Shown here piece after piece: positions 1-11,403 of a stretch of DNA of 64,000 nt. Source of the DNA: Hericium rajendrae (taxonomy: Eukaryota > Basidiomycota > Agaricomycetes > Russulales > Hericiaceae). The notes beneath the pieces are model-generated. The model was not told where the DNA came from, searched no databases, and saw only the letters and a program-made list of their open reading frames with translations. The stretch's first letter is position 1; every line of letters starts with the position of its first letter. A program made the position numbers and the translations under genes. The stretch covers positions 4,898,001 to 4,962,000 of the forward strand of contig CM065878.1 in NCBI GenBank assembly GCA_033439255.1, given 5' to 3'.

Positions 1-509
1 AAGCATAGAATAGTTCAGTCTGTAGTGTCAGTAGTAGTAGTATTCATAGATCAGTTGAACCGTGATTCGTTAGAAATAAGGTCGCCTGCTCGGTAGTGTA
101 ACAGATCACTCCATGAGTTCAGGAGGGGTCTGCACTCCGAAGATCTGGAAGTTATTAGATAACTTTATTGTCTCGAACTTGCGTGACCGAGCAGTCATAG
201 CGGTTACCATGGCCCTAAGTCTTATTCTTCTTAATCTCGCTATCTCCATCTGATGATTTCGTTTGCAAAGGACCCCCAGTTCCTAAGACCACGTATGTGG
301 TACCCTGCCATCGGAGGCGCAGGACGCCCACAGCCAACACAAAAAGCTATAGCATTTGGTGATGTAAAGAGGACAAATTGTGGTGTTACGCCTACTACAA
401 ATTTATGTGGTATGCTTGGCGTTACCATGCAGATGTTCAGAACAATAATCTGCCTAGCGTCAGGAGTGGACGAATTACAATTGAGGGGCTTCGCTTCCCG
501 GATGTCGAG
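1..509. other. Left edge, no gene assigned
   Basis: An ORF of 87 codons lies at 253-516 on the plus strand, but it has no recognisable domain and overlaps the promoter area of the WD40 gene. I assign no gene here. It could hold the end of a gene lying left of the window. Confidence 0.3.
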
Positions 510-517
510 TATTTAAA
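510..517 (+). promoter_or_regulatory. TATA-like box of the WD40 gene
   Basis: TATTTAAA lies 40 bp upstream of the chosen ATG at 557. The position suits a short 5' leader. Confidence 0.4.
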
Positions 518-556
518 GGCCTGCGCCATCGGAAGTAAATATTCAGTATAAACAGC

Positions 557-2168
557 ATGTCTCATTTTACAGAACCGTCTGTGAGCACGCTGTTTCAATT
601 TCATACTCATCAACTCCATACTCACCTACTAATGCATTTCAGTTCACTCTCAAGAATATCCTCTCCGGCCACTCAGATGCTGTCAATGTCATAGCTGCTA
701 GCGAGGACGCACGATTCTTGCTGACAGGAGGTATGTTCAGATGCTTGTTGCTTTATTCTTATCGCGTTTTTTTTTCAAATGTCTTATTCCTCATACAGGG
801 GATGATTCGGTGTTCGTCATCTGGTCTTTGACCACAGGCGAGAACCTCCAACGTGTTGAATGTTATTTTGAGGGAGCCATTACTGCCGCAATATGGGTTC
901 CGCAGCCAGAGAGTGATACGTACCTTCTGGTCGTCGGCTTCTCGAGCGGATCCCTGTACGTCTATCAACGTCAGCTGCAGGAGGTCAGGATGATATCCCC
1001 AAATCTTTGCTGTCATTGCTCTGACAAGTGTTAGACCGAATTTAAATTCATCACTTCGGTTCTCGGTCACGACGGGCCCGTACAGGATATGGCATACGAT
1101 TCGAATCACCGCCGACTTGCTTCTGTCGGCGGTGGACGTCTGCAAGTTTGGGAAGTGTCCAAAGATCCGGTGCTTCAGAATGTGATGCCTGAAGTTGCTC
1201 GCGCTTCATGCATTGCTCGCAGCATTCACTTCTGCGACGGTGGTTCTAGCATCGTCGTTTGTCATTTGGAGGACCATACCGTGTACGTTCTTCAAGCTCT
1301 GTCTCTCGGTTATCTAAATATATATGTGATGGCATAGGGTCTGCTATACCATCCAACCGTGGGCCAAGAGATGGGAAAAGCGATTGGAAACCAGGATGTA
1401 TGTTTGTAGTTTTATGTCATGAAATTTATGTTCAGACTAATCCTTTCACAGAGGAGATTCTTGCCTGAGCTCGGATGGAAAGTCGTTGTTCGTCACAAAT
1501 ATGAAGGACGGCATCGACGAGTACTCTTTCCCTCAGCTGGAAAAGAAACGTATCTACACTCACATGATCCAGACCAATTGTATCATTCAAGTCAATACTC
1601 TACGATTTGATCGGTGGATCATTGCAGGTGGTGATGATGGCTACGCCAGAGTTTTCGACCACGACTCTGGCCACCTGCTTACTCGTCTAAATCACGGTTC
1701 CGGTGTGTTTTTTTGTCTTTTTACTGTCTTTTTTGCGCCTTCATGCATTATTTTTCAGTCGAGCAAAGCGAACGGATTCAGGTGGTCCAAGTATGTACCA
1801 TCTCTTGGTCAAGGTCACGAAATTTGACCCGCGTTTCCAGTGTTTTTCCACCGGCAATTGTTCGGGTGTCGTTACCGCATCTCGCTCCACGCCATTCGAG
1901 GTCAAGATTTGGGAACATGCCAACACGGTATGTTGAGTCTTTCATATAGTTTTTCTCTTCCTCAAAAGTCTACACACAGAAGTTCACAAGTCCAGTATAT
2001 GCAAACCGTACCGCAGCCTCTCCGAAACGTCGAAACTGTGGATATGCAATCCTGATTATCATCGTAATAGCACTGGCTATCATCGTCGTGCTGATGGGAC
2101 TTGCTCTGTTCGAGCTCAAGTCTGAGTTTCCCGACGTGGCTATCCTGCACAACGTTTCTTTTCACTAG
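557..2168 (+). CDS. WD40-like repeat protein with C-terminal membrane segment
   Basis: I model nine exons: 557-580, 643-730, 799-983, 1035-1282, 1338-1397, 1452-1702, 1759-1790, 1841-1927, 1980-2168. All junctions are GT-AG, the phases agree, and the product is 387 aa. Blades are recognisable by GH...SGH/LGHDGPV turns and by 'DDSVFVIW', 'GGGRLQVWEV', 'AGGDDGYARVFD' and 'FEVKIWE', so a beta-propeller scaffold for protein contacts is likely. The last exon encodes a basic stretch (PKRRN) and then a strongly hydrophobic helix at about residues 346-369, ending in NVSFH. This suggests a tail-anchored or single-pass membrane protein. Such proteins are common and poorly characterised in Agaricomycetes. 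The ATG at 557 gives an 8-residue first exon. A further upstream exon is possible. No partner or pathway can be named. Confidence 0.75.
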
Positions 2169-2192
2169 ACAGGTCATGCTATTCTTTATCTA

Positions 2193-5100
2193 CTAGTAGC
2201 GTTGGCTGTGACAGGGGCACAGACAGCGGACCCAGCCACTAGAAATCCTGTTTCGTATACAATTATATGAGTCAATACTTGTCTTCGAGGAAGTGAGGCT
2301 TACTCTATTGAGCGGTTTCATGACACGGATTCCTGGAGCCCACTGAAGGCTGATTGAATTGTACATTTTTCGAGCGCTGGGTATGATGTGGATGGTTTCG
2401 GCAGGAGTGCTCGCCCAAAGATTCGCGCCGAAGCTAGGATATAGCAAGAATGGATTTGTTTGCGTCATAGCCAGGGGAAAAGGAGATACTGCAAGGAATG
2501 TATGGTTCGTCGCCCCTTCATCAGCATTATTTGGACATTTAACTGAGAAAATTTGTCGAATAACGCCAGGGACTAGCTCCATTGACCGCTCGCTTTCTTG
2601 ATAAAATATAGTGCTGTGCCGCCTTGACCTGTGAAACGCTGCGAAGGGCATACCACCGATGTAGGTACGGTCGAAGATGCTGGCATCGCGCGGAATGGAG
2701 CGTACGCCAAGCTCATCCTTTAGGTGACCCTCCGCTGTCTGGAGAGCATTGCTGATATCGTCTTGCAGTGTTCCCCGACAATCCGGCTTCTCCGGCAGAT
2801 CAACCTCATCCTCAACTTTGTATCCAAGCATCCGCATATCTGAAAGTAGAGTGCCCCGCTCATCATTGTCGAAGCATTCTCGGATCAGTGGTGCACAGTC
2901 TTCTAGGACATCCGGGCATCCTGGACGCTGTAGGAAAGTTTTAATGTTGGATGCTGCGCAGAAAGAAGTGAGCATCGTGGTCTCGATTTGTCCTATAATG
3001 GCGTAGTCAGTATCATTCGTCTTCCAGTGGTAGCGTCTGTCACTCACCTAGTTTACTGTTTGTTTTATATCCCTGGAGCATCCCTATCACTCGTTCAAAA
3101 GGGAACATCCACCAGCCGTGCGTTGGCCCAAATCGGAGCAGAAAAATACCAACATGAAGAGCGTTGTGGTGATTAGGTCGTAAAGATACTTCAGGTTGAA
3201 GCTCACAGAGAATGCGAAGGTATTCCGTCATGGCTTCCAAATATTTCGACACGTGAGTCTTTGAAGTCTGATGTGATGTCCCCCAGCGGATCGCGATCGC
3301 TAGGACCATGGTGCTGTGGAAAAGGAGCCTGCGACGCTTTGCGGTTGCGGGATCTAAGTCATTGCTGTCGTTCACATGGATGCGGAGGACGGAGACCGGT
3401 AAGTCGAATTCTATACAGGATCTCCAGATGTCGGCCTTCAATTTACCATGAGCTGCTTCGCCTAGGTTCAACGGCGGGCTAGCATGCCACTGGGGACAAG
3501 TTGTTGCAGCTATGCCTTCTCGGATGGTCTGTATATCGTCCTTCGTCAGCCGGCCTGTAGATAACGCCGCAGGTTTTGCCTGGTCTTCGATTATTTCATC
3601 AACAATTTCATTTCCAAGTAAAACCTGCTCCACTGGTCGCTGGGGTACTGGATTTGTGTTTGGTTCGACAAACGTGGGTGCATGGCACTGTCGAGCAAGT
3701 GAGTGAAATTAAATAAATGATTTATGGGGTGCTCACCAACAATGCTCGAATGAGATCCAGCTTGCGTATCTTACCGTCACCTTGCGGCTCAGGCGTCACT
3801 TTACATTCCTCGCACAGCGATTTCAGAGCCTTCATACTGATCTTTTTCAAGGCAGAAATTGAACCATTAGAGCTAAGTAGTTGCCTTGCTCTTGCCAGCT
3901 GTTGGCTAATGTCGACCTTCGTCTCTCCAGTATCCGCAACGTCAATACCAAGCACATGTCGGAGATGATATTGAATGAGGCCGAGCCATAGGTTGTGCAT
4001 CGCATCTACAACGACCATGGTGATTGAGTTCCAGTACGGCAGTTCCATCATCACCGACCAACGAATTCCTGTTCGCTTGTACAAGCGATTCCGGGCCGCC
4101 TGACTAGGTGCCGCCTTCCACTCCAAAGCAGCTTTCTTGACATCGTCGTAAGTCCTCATTGGCCACGATTTCCAGTCAATGTTATTGATCTCTTCTTTGG
4201 GCAGATGGCATATAGAGCAAAAGAATCTTGCTGGCCAACTTGCTCATCCGCTCAATTTCCTGGCCATCGGTAGATCGTTAACTGACAAAACGATTGCTGA
4301 CCGTGACAGTCGACCCCTAGGGTATTCGTATGTCCTCGAGTATCGAGTCCCGTCCTTCCATGCTCTCTTCATGCTCTCGACCAGGGGGCGCAAGAAATGG
4401 TCGATTTGTTCTCCCTTCGGCTCGCGGGGGCCCGGAATTACGCCCATGAGATATAGATTTTCTGGCTTGTATCGGATGCTGGGAGGTAACAGAGGGCACG
4501 AGAGTACGATTGATCCTGTCGAAACAGACTTCCCCGCTGCTTTGTTCAAGAAGGGGTTGAAGAAGTCGACGGAGATGTTCCATACCAACCGCAAGTCACT
4601 AGGCTCGGTACCACCAAGAACGAAGGGTACACCGTCTTCATCGAGAACATCGAAGAGCCCTGAGCCGTCACTGATATCAGACATAACGACCTTCTCACCC
4701 CATTCTAGCCTTTGCTTGATGGCCGCTTCGATCCCAGGTCGACATATCAAGCCCCCGACAAAGTCGTCAAAATCTTGTACCGTGAACGGACGCAGGGGTT
4801 TACGGACACTGTAATCCCTTTGAACCCCAGTGGTGGTAAGTCGAGTGCCGCATGGCTTTGAATCTGGAAAGGGGCGGGCGTCACAGCGCATCGGATAGGA
4901 GAGGATGCCATTGGTGCTTGTCGGTGGATAGGTGCAGCAACACTTCGGACAAGTCGCGTAGGTCGTCGTTCGCGGCTCCAAGTCGAAAGCACGTCGCACG
5001 GTTCGTATATCGGTGGGAAAATTGTTCAGGAGGAATGAACCGTACGTTGGCTGTTGCTTCGATAAGGCGAACGAACAATGAATGATCTTCTGAAGCATTT

Positions 5101-5924
5101 TCAGCGCAAAGCGGCAAGATGGCCTGGCTACGTGCCCGAGGACGTTTAGCACCAAGACCAGGAACATTGATAAGAGTATAAGTGGATGTTTATCCTGCAA
5201 GGGATGGTTGAAATGCCGGTCTGCATAGGATAAGTGAGCATTTCATTGCAATCCCACTCGACACTGACAGACCTGTGTCGAATGCAGGGGTCGGCTTCAC
5301 AATTTCCTCCTGCCACTTTCGAATGATCTGGAGTTGCTTGTCGATATTGGCGAGCATCGCAGCCTTCAAGTTGGTGGTGGGTCTCTTGTCGCCTACAGCT
5401 GATATCTTCGCCACATCTCGGCGAGCGCTGAGCATCCAGTCCTCTTCGGCGGCCATCTCAAGACGTGGAGCCTGGGTGACCACTAGCTTCTCGCTCTTCA
5501 AAATAAGCTCCTGTACCTTTTTTGCATGTGCAAGTAGTTCTTGATCGATCTTCCATAGGCGGAGGTATGGATCGTCGGGATCGATGGCGCCTTGCTGGGG
5601 CTCTGCAGCCGCTGGGGACTCGGACTGCGGGACATCCGGTGCGACTGCTGGTAAGTTAGCGTCTCTTGCCCACATAGCCTCGCCGTAGGAGCAGCCCGTT
5701 GATATTTCTTCTCCAAGCGCTAGTTTGAACACCTCGCGTACGATTTCATTATCCGGCAGGTCCTAGAACGAACATTCATGAGGAGCACTGTCTAGTCTGT
5801 TATCCAGTGGCCTTCGTACCTGTTGCTCGGGCCAGGAAGCATCCATGTCTGCATGTTGCCTCTTGTCTTTGCGGGGGATGTCGGCCCCTCCGCACTTGAA
5901 TGTCTTGCAGTAGCATGAAGGCAT
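2193..5924 (-). pseudogene. Tnp2-type (CACTA-like) transposase, one in-frame stop
   Basis: Five exons fit on the minus strand: 5924-5820, 5762-5273, 5220-3737, 3687-3048, 2992-2193. All introns are GT-AG (49-57 nt) with consistent phases, giving 1172 codons. Features seen in order are a small Cys-rich start (CYCKTFKCGG), a charged helical region, CPKCCCTYPP, 'DFFNPFLNKAAGKSVSTGSI', 'NDLPMARKL', 'VVDAMHNLWLGL' and 'HGWWMFPFERVIGMLQGY'. These are hallmarks of the Tnp2 transposases of fungal CACTA-like DNA transposons, which cut and join element ends. The codon at 4244-4246 is TGA, directly after 'ARKLSG', and the frame then continues with family-like sequence (FFCSICHLPKEE). No plausible intron removes it. 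The copy is therefore probably inactive. No terminal inverted repeats were found. Confidence 0.8.
4244..4246 (-). other. Premature TGA in the transposase frame
   Basis: The conserved reading frame is open on both sides of this codon without a frameshift, so a single substitution explains it. CGA to TGA is one possibility. Confidence 0.7.
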
Positions 5925-5999
5925 GTTGTACTTCACATACCTCATCCCGCCGCATATTTAATCTGATTGATGTATCCCAGAATGAATATGCCTTGTTTA

Positions 6000-7010
6000 T
6001 TGTTACCAGTATGGAATAAAGAACGGCATGCTCGCCTTGAAGCGAAATGGGAACAAGATCAACAAGAAACCGAGTAAGAACGTCCCTCCATATGCATTTC
6101 GTCTTGGAGCTTGTTGCACTTGTTCCATATTAAGCATCCTTCGCAACGCAGGCTAACCGCTTCCGCTCATCCAGATTCGCGCCCGACCTTGCCAAAGACT
6201 ACTTTCAAACTGGCAAAGTCTGCCTCCCTTTTTTCAATTCGCAGCCATTCCCCGCACGGCTGACAGTCAACACCCCGCAGCACGTGAATCAGTACGCGAG
6301 CGCGGCGGGCATCGGCGCGTGCGGCATATCGGAGGGCCTGCTCCATTCGGTGCTGATGGCGGCCTTCATCGTATGGGGCACTAAGTTCTCAGAGCAGCCC
6401 ATAGAACCTCGTTCTCATCGTGGGGCGCGCACAGACAAGCAAGCAAAACAATTTCGCGAAGACACTGATCAATCGCACGCGGGATGGCGCGGAGATGCTC
6501 AAGGTGCATCGCGTGCCGTCGCCAAGCATGTGTTCATCTCGCTCCTGATTGAGCCGTTCTAGAACCATACGTCCGCCCGTCTTCTCGCCATCTGTGCATA
6601 TGCTGATTCTTCGGTGCAGAGCTGCCCGATGACTCGAGTGGTAAGCTAGGGGCTTCCGCGGGTTCTCGCTGCACATCAACCATAAGTCGGTTGTCTTGGG
6701 CATCGAAGGGTCCTGAAACACACGGGACGATGTTCGCCTAGTGTATAGCATGTGTGTCTCCGCTGATGGTGTTACAGTTCCTGGTACGGCCAACGGCTGG
6801 CTCAAAGGGCTAGATCGCGTGGCGCGCATGCTGGCACGCGTCTCGCGATACATGTCGAGCTTATGCTTGATACTGGGCAACGATTCCGGGAATCCTGATC
6901 GAGATCTTGCGCAGCGCCATGCAGTGACTGAACAAGTGGCGGTGTCGCGCTTGCAACATGTTTCGAGCGCTAACATGAAGAAAAGGGCGGCGCATCACTC
7001 ATTTCGCTTA
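6000..7010 (+). pseudogene. Decayed fungal-specific transcription factor fragment
   Basis: The stretch from about 6170 reads APDLAKDYFQTGKVCLPFF, then 'GISEGLLHSVLMAAFIVWGT' and 'KFSEQP'. This resembles the start of the fungal-specific regulator domain that follows a Zn2Cys6 cluster. Further pieces appear in other frames: 'AKTLINRTRDGAEML', 'HRVPSP', then 'LDRVARMLARVSRYMSSL' near 6830. The frame changes and stops between pieces show a broken gene. A zinc cluster is not visible. The family call rests on motif memory. Confidence 0.4.
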
Positions 7011-7032
7011 TAAGATGAGAAGAAGCAACGTC

Positions 7033-7040
7033 ATATAAGA
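7033..7040 (+). promoter_or_regulatory. TATA-like box before the 7130 ORF
   Basis: ATATAAGA lies about 90 bp upstream of the first ATG of the intronless ORF. Confidence 0.35.
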
Positions 7041-7129
7041 ATTTGCCAACCTGCATCAAAAGCATCCCACAAACACGCTGCACTCTCTCTAAAAGCCCCC
7101 ATTCACGCTCCCTCTTGACTCCGCCCTTC

Positions 7130-8401
7130 ATGCTCCAACGCATCATGGCCTGGTTCGATTCTCTTCTTAATCCTGCTCCTGAACTTCGCCGGCCTGCTCC
7201 CACCGAGAATCTTCCTCCTCTCTTCCTAACAGTCCATCACGATTCCCTGCGAAGCGTCACTACCGAGAGACTCAATTTTTACCTCGGAGGGAATCTCATC
7301 ACCGCCAACCCCAGATACCGTCTAACGGTTCTCGACGGGCCAGAGCCACCTGACCCTCGACGAATTCTTGAAGGTATGCAGGACATTGCCGACCAGATAT
7401 CCATCGCTGCACGTCGTCAGGAGCATGAGATCGAGACCGAACTCGTTTTCGATGATCGTTCCTTTGTAACGTTGACTGATACGGATGTAGGGGACCTCCG
7501 ACTGGAGGTGGAAAGGCATGAGAATGACGACATCCCCAGCATCATGGCCGCTGCATTCCCTGCCACGCTCTCTGCTGCCCAATTCCCTCCTTCCATTCCG
7601 GCTGCTCCGAGCGCTCCCACATTAGCTCCACCCCTGCCTATGCCAACACTTCCTGAGATCAGTACCGACCCGACATTCCATGCCCCCGGTATCATCACCG
7701 TTATTCCCGAAGGGCCCTTCGGCCACATCTACGCTCGACAGTTCCATCAGTGCACTGGCTACGTCTGGGCCCCCTCCTCTGTTGATCTCCCTTTTAACTT
7801 CATGACCGTCCGGCTCATCACGGGAAACCTGCACTTCCCCTGGATCTCAGTTGTTAAGCCGATGATGCCCATTCGCAAAGGCCAGTTCATCTTGTTGATC
7901 TCGGACATTGAAGGATCCTGCGCCTATGGCGCTATCAAGGAACTCCTCTCGGTGACGGATACCTGGGCTGTTTGGAGAGTAAGACATATGAAGGTCGTGG
8001 ACGATCTCGGGCCTGATTGGGGGGAGGAGCCAGCCAGCCCTGACCCCGATTCCACTTATGGATCTGGGTGCATCACCATGGTCGTGCCACGTCATTGGTG
8101 CATCGGAGGAGGAAGAGAGAGGCAGAGGCTTACCAGAGACGGGGCAGAGGCAAAGGATCGGCTCAAGCCTTACGATCCACTGGACCTTTTTCACTGCGTA
8201 TACGAGGCCTCCACCTATGCGACATCCTACAGCGGCCACTGCGAGCCTGCAGTCTTTGATCACATGCGCAAGGCCTGCCAGATCAAGAAGATCGCCATCG
8301 AGGCTGGAACTGCGAGAATGGACGTCGATGTAAAGGAGTGGGTTCGGAATGAGCCTCCTCGGGCCGAGTTTCATCCGACCATAGGAGACCCTTACGCCTA
8401 A
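7130..8401 (+). CDS. Unrecognised intronless protein, 423 aa
   Basis: A single open frame runs without introns from the first ATG at 7130; a second ATG at 7145 is also possible. I do not recognise the family. The N-terminal third is mixed charged (NLGG-rich turns, 'DIADQISIAARRQEHEIE'). A Pro/Ala-rich linker follows at about residues 145-190, then a compact C-terminal region with 'WISVVKPMMPIRKGQFILL' and 'VTDTWAVWRVRHMKVVDDLG'. That spacing of small residues recalls a KOW-like beta-barrel, but this is weak. No signal peptide or membrane helix is seen. The lack of introns, unlike the other real genes here, and the transposon-rich neighbourhood suggest a gene carried or copied by a mobile element. 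The function is unknown. Confidence 0.5.
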   Translation: MLQRIMAWFDSLLNPAPELRRPAPTENLPPLFLTVHHDSLRSVTTERLNFYLGGNLITANPRYRLTVLDGPEPPDPRRILEGMQDIADQISIAARRQEHEIETELVFDDRSFVTLTDTDVGDLRLEVERHENDDIPSIMAAAFPATLSAAQFPPSIPAAPSAPTLAPPLPMPTLPEISTDPTFHAPGIITVIPEGPFGHIYARQFHQCTGYVWAPSSVDLPFNFMTVRLITGNLHFPWISVVKPMMPIRKGQFILLISDIEGSCAYGAIKELLSVTDTWAVWRVRHMKVVDDLGPDWGEEPASPDPDSTYGSGCITMVVPRHWCIGGGRERQRLTRDGAEAKDRLKPYDPLDLFHCVYEASTYATSYSGHCEPAVFDHMRKACQIKKIAIEAGTARMDVDVKEWVRNEPPRAEFHPTIGDPYA

Positions 8402-8505
8402 AAGGGACTGGTCATGTTCTTTGTCGTATGTTTCCTGCGCTCTGTCTTCGTCATGATGCTACATCACCTATGTTCTCTCATTTTCCTTCTGATTTGTTTG
8501 GTCTC

Positions 8506-8641
8506 TGACTCATACGTCTGAGCGTTGACTCATTATGACTCTTACCTTCGTTTGACTCTTCCTGACTCGCTATCCTGACCGACTCATCTCCTAGTCACCT
8601 ACTTCGACTCACCCTTACTATACATGACTAGGAATGACTCA
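8506..8641 (+). promoter_or_regulatory. Cluster of TGACTC sites
   Basis: TGACTC occurs six times in 136 bp (starts 8506, 8526, 8536, 8553, 8563, 8635), three of them as TGACTCA, the Gcn4/AP-1 type bZIP site. The cluster sits just upstream of a good TATA box. Confidence 0.45.
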
Positions 8642-8701
8642 CTCGTTTCATCTATCCCTTTTGATACATTTCTTACCCGCACAGCCATAGGAGCTCTTAG
8701 G

Positions 8702-8710
8702 GTATATAAA
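8702..8710 (+). promoter_or_regulatory. TATA box
   Basis: GTATATAAAG lies about 60 bp after the TGACTC cluster. It would drive plus-strand transcription toward the retroelement remnant starting near 9.0 kb. Confidence 0.5.
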
Positions 8711-9039
8711 GGCTATTCCTGTAACACCAAATTCAAGTATCTTTGCCCCCAGTTTGTACGTCAGAATCCTCTAAGGTTCTTTCCTACAATCAAATCCTGG
8801 TCAAGTTGCTTCACAAGCGCTTTCAATCCACGTTATTCTACGAATTCACGTTGACGTCCAATCCACGAAGATACGAATCCAAGCAGTCATCATTCCACGT
8901 ATACGCACGTCCAGTCCGATCATCAATATTCACGTCCTACGAGTCATCGTACTTTTAATCATTGTCCATCGAGTGACAGTGTTTTACGAACTTCTTCATC
9001 GCCTCGCATACCCTCGACCTCTGTCTCCCACAGCCATAA

Positions 9040-10860
9040 TCCTTGGCAAGTCAGATTCACACCAGAAGTAGAAGACAAATCCATCCCTCATCGAACAACT
9101 AGGAGTTCTCGGAAAAGTTACCGGAAAACCCAGACACCCCTAGGTCGGAAACCACTTTTCGGCGTGACAGCGGGAACAGTACCACCCCCATGTCAGCGTG
9201 CCGTCGAATCTCGTGGCGAAGTGGGACTTTGTGTCGGTGATCCCTGTGTGTCAGATTTCCATTTGTTGGCGCGTGAGGCTATCTGCTGACGAGCGAAGTT
9301 TGCAGGTGCGAGCGACGCGACGTTCCACATCACAGCAAGCGAACCAGATGCAGCCTCGCCCCCAGTTCCCTCGAATTTTGCTCATAGTACTCTGGCTGGC
9401 TATATCCATTCATCGGTTCCTAGAGGTCCTCGCCAACGGGCGCGTGCCCAACGTGCACGGGATGTGGATGTAGATTCTGCAGCCCAACCGTCGTCCTCCA
9501 CGCCCCGTCAGTCGACGCAGGCCGCCGAGCCTGGGACGCCGAAAGCATCCATCCTCTCCTGCAGCGACGGATGCAAAACTGCGCCGATCGTGCTTATGCC
9601 CAGCTCCTCTCCGCGAGGCTCCGCTCAGGAAGCAGGCTCTTCGGTGCCACCGCCACTGGGTATTTCTCCTTCCCCCCAACCAGTACGAAGCTCTTTCCCC
9701 AAGCTGGGCTGATGGTCATCGCAATCCGGATGACAACCGAGCCACCTGCGCCTGCAATTCGTCAGCTACGTATCCTACAGACAAACCTCATGAAGACCTT
9801 GGTCGCCACGCAATCATTTCTCAACGACGATGTCCATCGCCACTACGATCTCATTGCCAGACAGGAGCCTTATCTCGACTTTCTCTATAATACCCGTGCT
9901 ACATCCAAATGGCGTACATTATAACCTCCTAATCACCTCTCGTCTGGCGCTCCTCGCGCTCGCTCTGTTTTTCTCATTAATGTTGCACTGGACACCAACA
10001 ACCATGCGCCTCTTACGGATCTGGACTGCTTGGATGTCACTGCTGTGCACTGCTGAGGGGGACTTTGGCTTCGTTGCTATCTTTAAATATCTACAATCAC
10101 GGCGCTCACGACAATACCTTGGTGACTCTCGAAGAATACATGTGACGCCCAGGTTATGAGCCATCACTAGCCGCAGGTCAAAATTCCTACACGTTTTGGA
10201 GACTTCAACAGACACCACTCGTCATGGAACGACCCTGAAGATGACTGATACTTCACGCCTCACAATTTAGAGGCAGCGAACGTCCTCATCGACACGTACA
10301 GCTCGCTGGGCTTGGCAATGATCCTGCCACCTGGTATCCCCACCCATCGTCACAACGTCACGAAGCTTTAGTCGCGCCTGGACAATGTCTTTGCTACGGA
10401 GGAGGCGCAGGATCTCTTCGGGGTCTGTGAATCAGCACCTGAGCTTATGACGACTGACCACGTCCCAGTGCGGAGCATCATTGAGCTTCCACTCCCACAG
10501 ATAGAACGAGTTGCATGCCCCAGTTCTGCTTGACGGATTGGGATCCTTCAATGAACGACTTTATACAGAGCTTGAGGGCATCCGTGACCCTGTGAGCCTT
10601 CGATCACCTGGAGAATATCGGCGCGCCTGCGCCGATCTCACTTCGGCTCTACAACGCACGAATCGAGGCTGTTGTCCCACCTTATAAACCGTACCCGCCA
10701 GCAAACGATGGTGGAATGCGGACCTGACGGCACTTCGAGTGTCACGTAATGAGCCGAGTCGCATATCGCATTCCACGCGAGATGACTCTCACCACCCGAG
10801 TCACGACCAGCTGAAGGAGGCCGACACCACAATCTCGTCCATTCCACCGCGGCAACTGTG
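9040..10860 (+). mobile_element. Decayed non-LTR retroelement (LINE)
   Basis: A possible first ORF with Ser/Pro-rich low-complexity protein lies at about 9040-9710. It is followed by an endonuclease domain in pieces. No reverse transcriptase was seen, so the copy is truncated as well as mutated. The left boundary is a guess and may include the promoter-like segment from 8.5 kb. Confidence 0.5.
9715..10800 (+). pseudogene. LINE endonuclease (EEP fold) remnant
   Basis: Fragments in shifting frames match the order of the endonuclease/exonuclease/phosphatase domain of basidiomycete LINEs. 'LRILQTNLMKTLVATQ' and 'DLIARQEPYLDFLYNTRAT' lie at 9760-9910 (the catalytic Q-E-P motif). 'LIDTYSSLGLAMILPPGIPT' is near 10290, followed by 'SRLDNVFATEEA' and 'LMTTDHVPV' near 10370-10470 (the late D/H catalytic region), then 'KRWWNADLTALR' near 10690. 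Several stops and frameshifts separate them. The enzyme would nick target DNA for reverse transcription; this copy cannot be functional. Confidence 0.65.
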
Positions 10861-11400
10861 GCCTCTCGATATCCTCGACTGGTCATGGTTCTCGCCACCA
10901 TGACTTTGCCGCACCCCCAGCCGCCACTATCCCCGACACTCCTATCCACTTCGACCCCTACCCGCTCCCAGTGCTCGACCTATTCTCCAGGCCGGTGCGC
11001 GCTCGGTGCTAGCAGGGGCCGGCGACGGAGGGAGAGAGCGTAAACGCATGTAATGCTGCATAGCGCGACAGCGGTGAAGCAATATGGAATCAAAGAAAGA
11101 AAAAAAAACGGAGTGGTTCTGCGGGCAATAGCCTACATTACTGCTACGGGCTGATGGGATCGGATTGAAGACGGCAGTGACGTGTGCGTCTGAAGAGATG
11201 AGTAAGCAATATGAAGGGCAATGCGTATAGAAACCGTGCTGACCACCTCGTTAATAGTAAATGGCCGCTGGCATACAGGTGGCTCGTGATGTATATGCTT
11301 ATGTAACTGAGTATGAGAAAGGTGCCATGGAATCGTGAGAGGGGAAGTAGAACACAAGAAAGATAACAAGAAAGATAACCAAGGCGAAATTGCACGGGAA
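10861..11400. other. No gene seen
   Basis: Contains an A-rich run (about 11094-11110) and short open frames on both strands that carry no recognisable domain. Confidence 0.4.
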
Positions 11401-11403
11401 GCT

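Noticed and set aside
10561-10949. Overlapping minus-strand frames
   Set aside because: They lie opposite the retroelement endonuclease remnant, which explains the plus-strand sequence better.
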